From MFZZ01 sp964582715 (GTDB lineage Bacteria > Patescibacteriota > Microgenomatia > UBA1406 > GWC2-37-13): 64,000 bases of DNA. Position numbers and translations under genes: made by a program. Every line of letters begins with the position of its first letter. Within the stretch, counting starts at the first letter, position 1. Below the pieces are notes generated by a model. It did no database searches. It had not been told where the DNA came from and worked only from the letters and a program-made list of their open reading frames with translations. Where the stretch lies: contig CAZOSM010000003.1 of assembly GCA_964582715.1 (NCBI GenBank), positions 1 through 64,000 of the forward strand, in the 5' to 3' direction. Positions 44,310 through 53,251 of the stretch are shown here, piece after piece.

Positions 44310-45410
44310 ATGAAGATCACACTTGATAAGGATATATTTATAAATAAATTAATAACAGCAAGTAAATTTGTATCAAATAAATTAAATGCATCAAGCGCAC
44401 TACAAGGTGTATATTTAACTGTTGAAGAGAATAAACTTCATTTATACTCTACTGATCTTACAACCTATTACCATACTTACGTACAAGCAACCATAGATGC
44501 TCAGGAAAATGGTGTTATTATCGAACCAAGAAAGATTATCGAATATATCCAATTACTTCAACCTGGTGAGATAGAACTAACAGTTGATGATAATCAGTTC
44601 ACTATAAAACAACATAAAGCTAAAGGTATCTTCCCCGTAATATCTTCAGAGGAATTTCCAATACCACCCGTGTTGGAAGAAGAAGAACAGCAATTAAGCA
44701 ATGAATTCATTACTGAAAGCCTCCCATTCATTCTGTTTACTGCCTCTACAGATGATTCTCGGCCTGTTTTAACTGGTATTAATTTTGTTGTCTCAGATGA
44801 AGAACTTATTATCGTCTCAACAGATGGATTCAGATTATCCTTTTTGAAGGAAAAAAGAAAAGGAACATTTTCTAATATGATTATCCCTGCTGATTTTCTG
44901 CAGGAGATAGTTAAAAATGCAAAAACAGCAAAGAACATTGGCTTTACTTATTCAAAAAAAGAAAATATTGTCCTTTTTAAGATAGAAAATGAACATTTCT
45001 ACTCTCGATTAATTGATGGTGAGTTTCCGCCATATGAACGTGTAATCCCTTCAGATAAAAAAACAACTATCGAGCTAAATAAGGAAGAATTGTTAAGGAA
45101 TACAAAATTAATCTCAATTTTTGCTAGAGACTACTCAAACGTAGTGATCTATGAATTTACCAAAGATGGTCTGAAATTGAGACCCAAAGAAGAAGGAAAT
45201 AAAGATAACTCTACAACCCAGGAAATTATTTTTGAAGGAGAAGAACTAAGCGTCGCTTTTAATTACAGATATGTTATTGACTTTTTGAATCATATTAAAT
45301 CGGAGGAAATAATAATTGAACTCTTACGACCCGATGCACCCGTCGTTTTTAAAGCAAAGGGAAATGAACAGTTTTTCCATATTATTATGCCTATTAGAAT
45401 ACAAAACTAA
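44310..45410 (+). CDS. dnaN: DNA polymerase III beta subunit (sliding clamp)
   Basis: Three similar clamp domains make up the 366 residues. Recognisable parts are KFVSNKLNASSALQGVYLTV at the start, TDDSRPVLTGINF and ASTDGFRLSF-like VSTDGFRLSF in the middle, and the C-terminal DAPVVFKAKGNEQFFHIIMPIR. The clamp tethers polymerase and repair proteins. The helicase and endonuclease Q-like proteins of the repair operon carry tails that should bind it. Confidence 0.97.
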   Translation: MKITLDKDIFINKLITASKFVSNKLNASSALQGVYLTVEENKLHLYSTDLTTYYHTYVQATIDAQENGVIIEPRKIIEYIQLLQPGEIELTVDDNQFTIKQHKAKGIFPVISSEEFPIPPVLEEEEQQLSNEFITESLPFILFTASTDDSRPVLTGINFVVSDEELIIVSTDGFRLSFLKEKRKGTFSNMIIPADFLQEIVKNAKTAKNIGFTYSKKENIVLFKIENEHFYSRLIDGEFPPYERVIPSDKKTTIELNKEELLRNTKLISIFARDYSNVVIYEFTKDGLKLRPKEEGNKDNSTTQEIIFEGEELSVAFNYRYVIDFLNHIKSEEIIIELLRPDAPVVFKAKGNEQFFHIIMPIRIQN

Positions 45411-45430
45411 TCTTGTATAATGTAGATGGT

Positions 45431-46423
45431 ATGGATAAAAAGGATCGGTATACAGTAACAATCTCTCTTAAATCAGTAGCTCTATTTACCCTAATCCCAC
45501 TTGGTATTTACTTATTGTGGTTAGTTCGTGATCTTATCTTTTCGTTACTTATTGGGTTTATTCTCATGAGTGCGTTAAAGCCAGCTGTAGCTTATTTAGT
45601 GAAAATGAAAGTTCCTCGAACCCTTTCTGTTATAGTAACCTATCTATTATTCCTTTTGTTTATTGTGGCGTTATTCTCTCTTATCATCCCTCCTATTATT
45701 TACGAAACTTCGCTTTTACTTTCAAGTCTCCCCTACGCGATTGAAAATATAATGCCACAAATAGCTGACTATATATCTGTAACCGACTTAACAAGTTATG
45801 TCCCTAACGTCACAAACAATATATTCGGTATTGTCTCATCAATCTTTTCAAATACACTTTTTGTTATTACTACTTTATTCTTTGGACTTTATTTTTTACT
45901 AGAAGAAAATCTTTTAGAAAAATCTATGAACAGGTATTTTGACCCCAGTACCGCAGAAAAATTAAAAGCAATCTTTTTAAAAGCGGAGAAACGAATGTCT
46001 GCCTGGTTTTGGGGAGAGCTTACCCTTATGACAGTTGTGGGTTTACTTACCTTTTTAGGATTACATCTTATTGGTTTGGGGCGATACGCTGTTCCTCTTG
46101 CTGTCCTCGCCGGGTTGTTGGAGGTTGTTCCGAATATTGGACCAATCATCTCCTCTATCCCTGCTATACTTCTTGGGTTCGTTTCATCTTCTTTTACAGG
46201 TTTTGCAGCCCTTGCTTTGTATGTCATTGTGCAGCAGTTAGAAAATACTCTTATTGTTCCGATGATTATGCGTAAAGCTGTTGGATTAAATCCAATACTA
46301 ACATTAATTGCATTAATACTCGGTGGTCGCTTAGGAGGTATCTTGGGGGTTTTACTAGCCATTCCTCTTTTTCTTTTTGTTGAAACAATAGTAAGTGAAC
46401 TTCTTAATCAAAACAAGAAATAA
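45431..46423 (+). CDS. AI-2E family transporter-like membrane protein
   Basis: Eight or so membrane helices and the family pattern are present: an N-terminal hydrophobic pair, the central helical insert with TAEKLKAIFLKAEKRMSAW, then GLLEVVPNIGPIISSIPA and the QQLENTLIVPMIMRKAVGLNP block. I chose ATG 45431. AI-2E proteins export or exchange small ions or signals; sodium/proton exchange has been shown for some. The substrate here is unknown. Confidence 0.9.
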   Translation: MDKKDRYTVTISLKSVALFTLIPLGIYLLWLVRDLIFSLLIGFILMSALKPAVAYLVKMKVPRTLSVIVTYLLFLLFIVALFSLIIPPIIYETSLLLSSLPYAIENIMPQIADYISVTDLTSYVPNVTNNIFGIVSSIFSNTLFVITTLFFGLYFLLEENLLEKSMNRYFDPSTAEKLKAIFLKAEKRMSAWFWGELTLMTVVGLLTFLGLHLIGLGRYAVPLAVLAGLLEVVPNIGPIISSIPAILLGFVSSSFTGFAALALYVIVQQLENTLIVPMIMRKAVGLNPILTLIALILGGRLGGILGVLLAIPLFLFVETIVSELLNQNKK

Positions 46424-46831
46424 TCTTCAGGAATTATTCAATAAAAGTGCGGGAATTATCAATATCTCTTTTTAATTCAGAATTTTTTGATAAAAGTTAA
46501 AGTTGAAATAAAAAACAAACAGATAGCTGCATATGTTAATACACTAATAAGAAATCTACGCTCCAGACTTGTTTTCTAAGCTTTATCTAATTCTACTCTT
46601 ATATTTCACTCTTCTATTTCTTTAATCCAGGTTTTTATTGATTTATGCATACGTAACTATACTAAAAGCGGTAATAACGAGGGATTTATGCGGGAATTAA
46701 TATTAATCGGAAATTATTCAGGAAATGTGCGGTAAACACCTCATTTGTTTATCTGCGTGAATAAAGCGTTAATTATACGGGAATTATTCCTGATAAGTAT
46801 TATCGGAAATAATGAGGAAAATGTTCGGGAA
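46424..46831. repeat. Convergent gap with degenerate GCGGGAATTAT repeats
   Basis: The 408 bases between the AI-2E and pgi stops hold no gene. Copies of GGGAATTA occur at 46451, 46692, 46779 and 46827. Related forms are GGAATTATT (46430), CGGAAATTATTC (46708) and CGGAAATAATG (46804). Longer units of about 30 bases combine two of these around a GTGCGG or GTTCGG centre. No hairpin with a T-run is apparent. Confidence 0.6.
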
Positions 46832-48118
46832 TTAGGACTGCTCTAGTATCTTTTTAGTTTCTACTTTATATAACTCTACATGAGGTTGATTAAATGTATT
46901 TATTTCCATTAATCTACCTAAATACATCATCTCCATCATTTTGAATTGCATAAACTCACCCAACTCCCCCTCCGACACGGTGTCAAGTACAATTTCCATA
47001 AAAGGAAGGCCTTGTTTTGTATATGCTTTCTTAGTTCCTTCTACAATTGCTTGCATAATGTCATGAATATGCTTTCCTTCAATAACTTCAACGAGTTTGA
47101 ATGCAGTTTTTGGAGGAACAATAGCCTCATACTTTGTGTTTTCACCATAAATAAAAGTAGTTATTTTATTTTTAGGGCCACCTAAATAAAGTTGACCCAC
47201 AGAATGAAGATCAGTTGAACCAATAGAAACTGTCGGAGTAATACCTTTACCTTCTTTCCCTATACTCTCCCCCATGAGCTGACGATACCATTTGCCAAGA
47301 GACTCTAATTGAGGAAGAAAAATAAAATTATCATTAATAGTTGCTCCTTTTTGAGAATGAAGGAATAACAGTATTGCAGAAATAAGAGCTGGATTACTCT
47401 CCACATTTTTCTGTAAAGACATATCTCTCATCTTTTGAGTACCTTTACGAATAGCGTCTATATTAAAGCCCAGTACTGCAAATGGGAACATTCCTACAGT
47501 AGAAAATACAGAAAACCGTCCACCTACTTTTGCTGGAAGATTAAGTACGTCTATTCCCTTCTGTTCTGCAGCCTTTTGCATCTTAGAACCTGTATCTGTA
47601 GTTATAACAATACGATCATTTACGTCTCCAAACTTAGCAGAGAGTGCTTCATAAATAATTTCCAAATTTGCCGCAGTTTCTGTGGTGCCCCCGGATTTAC
47701 TTATAGCATTTACTAATACTTCCTCTTTTGTATCTAAAGATTGTATTAATTCAGCTGTTTTTGCAAGCACTTCCTCATCTTGTGTATCAAGAAAGATTAT
47801 TTTAGGATTTCGTGTGGGTTGGATAAGATCATAGTAGCCAAAAAAGGCATCATACAATGCTTTTGTTCCTAAATTGGAGCCACCTATACCAATAAGAATA
47901 AGATATTTAAGCCTATCTGATTTTTTTTGACTTGCAAGGTTAGTGACCTCTTGTACTAAAACATCATCAAATGGAAGGTTCATAGATGCCTCATCAGCCT
48001 CATATGTATTTGCTTTTGCCACAGCCTCTAGATGATTAATATATTCTGTAAGTTGTTTCGAAGTTTTGGTAATCTGATCTTCAGTAATAAAAGAAGTGTT
48101 TTTATAAAGGAATTTCAT
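46832..48118 (-). CDS. pgi: Glucose-6-phosphate isomerase
   Basis: SIS-domain signatures are visible: LIGIGGSNLGTKALYDAF (about 76-93), the SKSGGTTETAANLEI block (about 138-152) and QLESLGKWYRQLMGESIGKEGKG (about 270-292), which includes the active-site Glu. The 428 residues match the shorter bacterial form. It interconverts glucose and fructose 6-phosphate and is followed upstream by manA on the same strand with a 22-base gap, so fructose 6-phosphate can go on to mannose 6-phosphate. Confidence 0.96.
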   Translation of the reverse strand: MKFLYKNTSFITEDQITKTSKQLTEYINHLEAVAKANTYEADEASMNLPFDDVLVQEVTNLASQKKSDRLKYLILIGIGGSNLGTKALYDAFFGYYDLIQPTRNPKIIFLDTQDEEVLAKTAELIQSLDTKEEVLVNAISKSGGTTETAANLEIIYEALSAKFGDVNDRIVITTDTGSKMQKAAEQKGIDVLNLPAKVGGRFSVFSTVGMFPFAVLGFNIDAIRKGTQKMRDMSLQKNVESNPALISAILLFLHSQKGATINDNFIFLPQLESLGKWYRQLMGESIGKEGKGITPTVSIGSTDLHSVGQLYLGGPKNKITTFIYGENTKYEAIVPPKTAFKLVEVIEGKHIHDIMQAIVEGTKKAYTKQGLPFMEIVLDTVSEGELGEFMQFKMMEMMYLGRLMEINTFNQPHVELYKVETKKILEQS

Positions 48119-48140
48119 ACAAATATATTAATTTATAGTA

Positions 48141-49253
48141 CTATAGCTCAATATAAGTTTTCAGAATAATAGATTTTGAAACATTGGTTTTAATTTCATA
48201 ATTGCCTACACTATACGGTATAAAACACGAATGTCCTGTTGTAATTTGTACTTTTCCGTTTGAAGTTATTACTTCTACATTACCTTCTTGAACATATAAA
48301 TGATGAAATGAGTCTTTAGTTTCCATTTTAACTTGATTAGTTACCTCAACTATATCTAATGAATAGTAAGGAGTGTGTAATAGATTGTTTCCACTTCGTG
48401 TCCTTCTTAAGTTTTGGATATCGTTCCTCTCTTCAGAAGTATCTAAAAATGTAAAGTAATCATCTATATGAATCTCCCGAATACTGCCATCTTCTTTTAT
48501 CTTTCCTTGATCAAAACTACGAATTGTACAAAACTCATCCATTACATCAAGTTGTACTTCATAAACAATATTTCCTAAAGGAAGTTCATCATTTGCTTCC
48601 CATGAGTGGTGTACTCCACCTTGGCTTAAATCAATAAGATCATATTTGTTTGTATTGTATAAATTAATATATTGCCAGGGATTTTGTTCTTTAATAAAAA
48701 TTTGAGCCTCTTGACGTGCCTCTTCTATACCCTTTTCACCTGTTTGTACTTGATTGCTTAATTCCCGCATTTTTACCTCGATATTAACGCATGTTTGTTT
48801 GTATTCATTTACATCAATCCCTTTTTTGATCCCACAACTAATATATCCATTCTCTAAAAAATACCAGGATTCTGGTTTTGGTTTCCATCGAGGGTGCTCT
48901 TGTCGGGGTTTTATGTGGAGTTGAAAAGAGTTTCCACGAGCCTGATTAAGCTTAATAAGAAGAGGCATCTTACCATATTCTTCATATACTTTTGGACCCA
49001 ATACAACTTGTGGGTTTTGTGTAATAAGTTCGTCTAAGGTAAGAGTTTTATCTAGAGTAGAGGAGAAGTCAGAAGAGCTACTATCTATAATTGTTTCAGT
49101 TAATAATGAAGCACCATATAATTCATAGCTTTGTCCAATTTTTTTATTTTGAAGTTCTGGTTTAGTATGCCAGTTTTTAAGCTTCAGAATATAATCTCCA
49201 CCCCATGTTGGTTGTTCTACTAATTCAGGTAGTATAAGATATGGTTTATTCAT
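48141..49253 (-). CDS. manA: Mannose-6-phosphate isomerase, class I
   Basis: A cupin-fold isomerase is indicated by the start PELVEQPTWGGDYILKL, the zinc motif FQLHIKPRQEHP (about 115-126), a central Gln/His segment with GGVHHSWEANDELPLG and the C-terminal EGNVEVITSNGKVQITTGHS cupin strands. The 370 residues fit. The product feeds GDP-mannose and surface glycans, in keeping with the polymerase-like genes elsewhere in the window. Confidence 0.88.
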   Translation of the reverse strand: MNKPYLILPELVEQPTWGGDYILKLKNWHTKPELQNKKIGQSYELYGASLLTETIIDSSSSDFSSTLDKTLTLDELITQNPQVVLGPKVYEEYGKMPLLIKLNQARGNSFQLHIKPRQEHPRWKPKPESWYFLENGYISCGIKKGIDVNEYKQTCVNIEVKMRELSNQVQTGEKGIEEARQEAQIFIKEQNPWQYINLYNTNKYDLIDLSQGGVHHSWEANDELPLGNIVYEVQLDVMDEFCTIRSFDQGKIKEDGSIREIHIDDYFTFLDTSEERNDIQNLRRTRSGNNLLHTPYYSLDIVEVTNQVKMETKDSFHHLYVQEGNVEVITSNGKVQITTGHSCFIPYSVGNYEIKTNVSKSIILKTYIEL

Positions 49254-49367
49254 AATCTAGACAGCCCAATAGTATCGTATTTGTGTCTTTATTTCAAGAT
49301 TGAACTTTAGCATTATAAAAAAGGATATTTACGCTTTATTAAATGGCCGTTATAATGATTGTATATC

Positions 49368-50447
49368 ATGCTAAATAGAAAAGGTGAAATCTCTACTATT
49401 ATTATTCTTGGAACGCTGGTTGTAATTGGAATTGGAGCTCTTATGAGCTCTACAATTAATCAAGAACAACAGACTCTTAATACTCGTGCAGAATTTGACG
49501 GAACTTTCTGTAATGACAATATTGAAGATAGTTTAAATGGTTCTGGGAATACCTCATTTAATATCAATTGCTGGGGAAATCTAAATAGACAATATCTATA
49601 TGTTTTGTTTTGGTGTCCTGAGCAAAAACAAGGTGCACCATACTGTGGAGATGTAAGGGATATTGCAGGTTCGCAAGCTCAAATTCTTGACCAAGCTCAA
49701 GGTGCAACTGTACCCACTAATATAACTAAAAGTACAGATAAAACGTGTGGGTGTGTATCGTGGCAGGTAGGTGTTAGAAATACTAATGGAGAGATTGGCT
49801 GGGCAGGAGCAGCCATGCTATGTTCTACTAATGCTTGTGACTCCAATACTCCCACCTCACAACCAACAAATATTCCTCCAACTTCACGACCACCTTCAAA
49901 CCCTCCCCCAACAAATAGGCCAGCTACAACCAATCCGCAACCTACAAGACCACCTCAAAATCCAACACAACGACCGTCAAATACACCTACGCCAACCAAA
50001 ACTAAGCTACCTAATGGGACAAGTTGCATAGATGGTTCTACTTGTCGAAGTGGTTGTTGTAGTAATGGATTATGTAATTCGGAAAATATGTGTAAAAACG
50101 CCTGTAGGCCAGGACAAATTAAATGTGTAGGTACAAATATTTGTGTAGATTTTCAAGATCAATGTCCTGCACCTTCTCCGACAAGAGTGCCCACATATGC
50201 TCAGCAAAACGATGAATATCCTATCACACCAACTCCTACTCCAAGAAGAGGTATGGCAGGATTAGTAGATCGAGTATCACAACCAACCCCAACCCCTGTT
50301 CCTACTGTTGTACGAAAAGAACAAATTCAAACACAAAATGACACAATACTACAATCATGTTTTGATAAAAATGGTCAATTTGTACTTACACAAACTTGTG
50401 CTGTTGAAAGTCTAGAAGAATTCTTAAAATTGATAGATGGTCTATGA
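49368..50447 (+). CDS. Secreted Pro/Thr- and Cys-rich surface protein
   Basis: After a single N-terminal helix (MLNRKGEISTIIILGTLVVI) there is a Cys-containing domain (to about 155), a long Pro/Thr/Asn-rich linker (about 160-215), and a Cys-rich module with CIDGSTCRSGCC and CKNACRPGQIKCVG patterns that resembles small disulfide knots. A second Pro/Thr stretch and a Cys pair (CFDKNGQFVLTQTC) end it. I chose ATG 49368. It is tightly coupled to the next gene (four-base overlap). Function unknown, probably surface binding. Confidence 0.75.
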   Translation: MLNRKGEISTIIILGTLVVIGIGALMSSTINQEQQTLNTRAEFDGTFCNDNIEDSLNGSGNTSFNINCWGNLNRQYLYVLFWCPEQKQGAPYCGDVRDIAGSQAQILDQAQGATVPTNITKSTDKTCGCVSWQVGVRNTNGEIGWAGAAMLCSTNACDSNTPTSQPTNIPPTSRPPSNPPPTNRPATTNPQPTRPPQNPTQRPSNTPTPTKTKLPNGTSCIDGSTCRSGCCSNGLCNSENMCKNACRPGQIKCVGTNICVDFQDQCPAPSPTRVPTYAQQNDEYPITPTPTPRRGMAGLVDRVSQPTPTPVPTVVRKEQIQTQNDTILQSCFDKNGQFVLTQTCAVESLEEFLKLIDGL

Positions 50448-50863
50448 AAGAAGTAAATAAATTAAAAACAATAAGAAGAGTAAAAATCGTTCTTACTTTA
50501 ATAACCTCATTTGTGGTTGTTTCAACTGTTACACCACGTGTTTTTGTTGCCAATTCACCTGAAATTAAAGGAAGTTTTCTTGTTTGGCTGAAGTTAACTC
50601 CTCAAAGAGTTTATGCCTATCTTCGCTACCCAGCAGATAGAGAAGCAAGAACTGAGACTATAGAGAATGCAGCTCTTGATAATGCAAATATACAAGAAAA
50701 GGAGGAGTTAAATTATACACCGATAAGTGAAGGGGTGTATGCAGCAGAAGATCCAGAGACTAACAATCGTTATATCAAAATAGAAAAAGGTACAACTGTT
50801 GAAGTACACCATGTAAGATTATCTGATGGTCGTGAGGTTAAAGTGTATGTACCAGTTAAATAA
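50444..50863 (+). CDS. Unknown membrane-anchored protein
   Basis: The 139-residue product has a basic start, one membrane helix at about 13-33 and an external part of about 105 residues that is acidic in the middle and ends in beta-like strands (TTVEVHHVRLSDGREVKVYV). It overlaps the upstream surface-protein gene by four bases and so is probably its partner. The family is not recognised. Confidence 0.65.
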   Translation: MKEVNKLKTIRRVKIVLTLITSFVVVSTVTPRVFVANSPEIKGSFLVWLKLTPQRVYAYLRYPADREARTETIENAALDNANIQEKEELNYTPISEGVYAAEDPETNNRYIKIEKGTTVEVHHVRLSDGREVKVYVPVK

Positions 50864-50900
50864 CATTGTTCTTAAGTTGAAATTTCTGTAATATAAAACT

Positions 50901-51197
50901 ATGTATTTTGGACCATTTTTTTTTGATACAAAAGAAATATTCCTTATATTAGCTACTCTTCTTCTTGGAATGGCGATGTTGTTTGGGTGGCCTATATGGG
51001 GTTTTGATACAGAAGTCTTATTAACTCTTGTGATTCTCATGCTAATTACAAAAGGATTGCTTCCTGCAATTCATAATGAAGCATTTTTTATTCTTGCCAT
51101 TATTACACTATTTCTCACCTTTTACCTACCAATATTTCAGGTCATATTGTTTTATCTTATCTCCTTCCTTTTCTTCCGGCTTCTCCGTGTAATCTAA
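50901..51197 (+). CDS. Small polytopic membrane protein, unknown
   Basis: Most of the 98 residues are hydrophobic and can form three or four helices (about 11-29, 34-53, 61-78 and 80-96). It lies 37 bases after the preceding membrane protein and 22 bases before the UbiA-type gene on the same strand. No family is recognised. Confidence 0.6.
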   Translation: MYFGPFFFDTKEIFLILATLLLGMAMLFGWPIWGFDTEVLLTLVILMLITKGLLPAIHNEAFFILAIITLFLTFYLPIFQVILFYLISFLFFRLLRVI

Positions 51198-51219
51198 TAT
51201 GTTGTATAATGTGTAAAGC

Positions 51220-52221
51220 ATGAAACAACAACTCCTAATTTATGCAAAAGCATTTCGGTTCAATCAATGGATAAAAAATTTGATTGTATTTGCAGCTATT
51301 CTTTTTACAGGGAAGTTATTTGATGGCGTATTATTTCTTAATAGTCTATATGCATTTCTTATCTTTTGTTTTCTTTCTTCCGCTTCATATGTCTTGAATG
51401 ATATTATTGATTACCAATACGATAAAAAACATCCATTAAAAAAATTTAGACCACTTGCCTCTGGTGCTATCAGTATCCCTCAAGCAACGTTTTCTTTATT
51501 TGTTTTAACAATAGTTTCATTAGTATTATCTCTTTATTTCTCTATTTCATTTTTTGTACTTGCTCTTATCTTTCTTTTCCTCCATTTTTTTTATTCACTG
51601 TATCTAAAAAGATTTCCAGTAGTTGATATCTTTACCATATCATTCTCTTTTGTATTAAGAACATGGGGTGGGGTGGTTGCTACCGGCTATCATGTGCCAA
51701 TTTGGCTTCTAATGACAATATTCTTTATATCTTTATTTATGGCTACAGTTAAACGACATGCCGAACTTGTAGCACATGGGGATGAAACAAGAATATCGTT
51801 ATATCGCTATAAAGGACATCTTTTGTATTTCCTTTCTACCACCTTTGCAACGCTAACAATTGTTTCATATGCTCTATACACATACACATTGTATATAGAT
51901 CCATCTCAACAAGCTATTTTTCAGGAAACAGCAACTGAAACTTTTTGTAACCAGGAAGACATGACCGAAAAAGAAAAGAAAGAGTGTAGAGAACAAGATA
52001 TTACAAGACTTATTCCTCAGATGTTTCCTAATATCGAAGCTCGTAAGCTTATGATGCTTTCTATCCCTTTTGTTGTATATGGAATTGCTCGTTATGCACA
52101 GCTTTTGTATGAACGAGAAGAAGGAGAAAGGCCAGAAAAGATTATCACTACAGATAAACCTCTTATCTTCACCATAATTCTTTGGGCTGCTGTTGTGGTC
52201 CTTCTTATTTATGTACTTTAA
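51220..52221 (+). CDS. UbiA prenyltransferase, decaprenyl-phosphate phosphoribosyltransferase-like
   Basis: Eight or nine helices and the first Asp motif NDIIDYQYDKKHPLKKFRP (about 61-79) with ASGAIS match the branch of UbiA that makes prenylphosphoryl-ribose for arabinan-type glycans. An ordinary UbiA quinone enzyme would have a different region after the motif. An unusual soluble insert of about 45 residues with Cys and Glu/Lys (about 245-270) lies between late helices. Substrate is inferred from the motif. Confidence 0.82.
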   Translation: MKQQLLIYAKAFRFNQWIKNLIVFAAILFTGKLFDGVLFLNSLYAFLIFCFLSSASYVLNDIIDYQYDKKHPLKKFRPLASGAISIPQATFSLFVLTIVSLVLSLYFSISFFVLALIFLFLHFFYSLYLKRFPVVDIFTISFSFVLRTWGGVVATGYHVPIWLLMTIFFISLFMATVKRHAELVAHGDETRISLYRYKGHLLYFLSTTFATLTIVSYALYTYTLYIDPSQQAIFQETATETFCNQEDMTEKEKKECREQDITRLIPQMFPNIEARKLMMLSIPFVVYGIARYAQLLYEREEGERPEKIITTDKPLIFTIILWAAVVVLLIYVL

Positions 52222-52229
52222 GACAAAAA

Positions 52230-53174
52230 TTAATTAAAGTTACACGTAATCGGGAATGATTGGTTTGCATAAACAGTAAACCCTGATAGAATATTCTGTT
52301 CTTTATAGGTAAATGACTTACATGGAATAGTATCAATTTCAGCTGTTTTGAGATAAAAGTTTCTATCTCCATTACCATTATCTTGAGGGCCTCCTTCTCT
52401 TCCACAACATTTAGGAGCATGATCGTTTATAAATCGGATTGTTACTGTTTCTCCTTCTCGCAATTTTCTGCTGGTTACAATATTGAATTCTTTATATATA
52501 GGAGATTGATTAATAACAGGTGCGCTTATAATGGTTGTTCTACCTACTACTTCAGAGCCAAATGTGACTTCTACAATTGGGTGGATAAGAACTGCATCTT
52601 CACCAAATCCAAGTTCAGAAGGTTGTCCTCCAGCATACATTTTAACTACTGAACCATTAGAGAACCCAGGGATACGGAGGATATCACCAGCTATGATATT
52701 AATGATAAGGACAGCAGATAAGGTAAATATGAGTCCTACTATTGCTCCCACTATATAACTCTTTCCACGACCTACCTGCTCACTTGATCCTTGTGCTGTC
52801 ATCAGAAGAAATGCCCCATATATTAACGATATAAATGAAAGAGTCCCAACTATCGGAAACAACAATCGTGATAATAGAAAATTAAGTAATCCTCCTTGTG
52901 CGGTGGGATCTGTAAATGATTCTGCCTCTGTATTTAAACACCCAAGTTGTGTATAGTATCTCCCTGGTGTCTTTGTCACACGTAGTGTCTCATTACTTGC
53001 TGGATCTTCATTACTCCCTTCATAAATACATGCTCGACAGGACTCCCAACTCCCCGGTGCCTCCCTCCCTATACAATACCCACACTCATCACACTCCAGC
53101 TGCTGGGCGATAACAGAATTGGAGAAAAATAAAACAGTATATAATAGAAGAAATATAAGCAGTATCTTTTTCAT
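52230..53174 (-). CDS. Type IV secretion pilin-like membrane protein
   Basis: After a signal peptide (start at 53174) there is a Cys-rich stretch (CDECGYCIG, CRACIYEG). Two helices follow at about 105-130 and 140-165 with a VGRGKSYIVGAIVGLIFTLS loop, the layout of TrbC/VirB2-like T4SS pilins found across Patescibacteria. A C-terminal extension of about 140 residues carrying two Cys in PKCCGR is unusual for a pilin. It may be a pilus or envelope component. Confidence 0.75.
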   Translation of the reverse strand: MKKILLIFLLLYTVLFFSNSVIAQQLECDECGYCIGREAPGSWESCRACIYEGSNEDPASNETLRVTKTPGRYYTQLGCLNTEAESFTDPTAQGGLLNFLLSRLLFPIVGTLSFISLIYGAFLLMTAQGSSEQVGRGKSYIVGAIVGLIFTLSAVLIINIIAGDILRIPGFSNGSVVKMYAGGQPSELGFGEDAVLIHPIVEVTFGSEVVGRTTIISAPVINQSPIYKEFNIVTSRKLREGETVTIRFINDHAPKCCGREGGPQDNGNGDRNFYLKTAEIDTIPCKSFTYKEQNILSGFTVYANQSFPITCNFN

Positions 53175-53251
53175 ACATACAGTATAACTAATAGAAATCT
53201 TCAACTCGCTTATAAATTACAAGCGCATATTTATTGGGTTATAATGATACT

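Noticed and set aside
46424..46831. CRISPR array in the pgi gap
   Set aside because: The repeats are short, variable and unevenly spaced, with no unique spacers of constant length and no cas genes.
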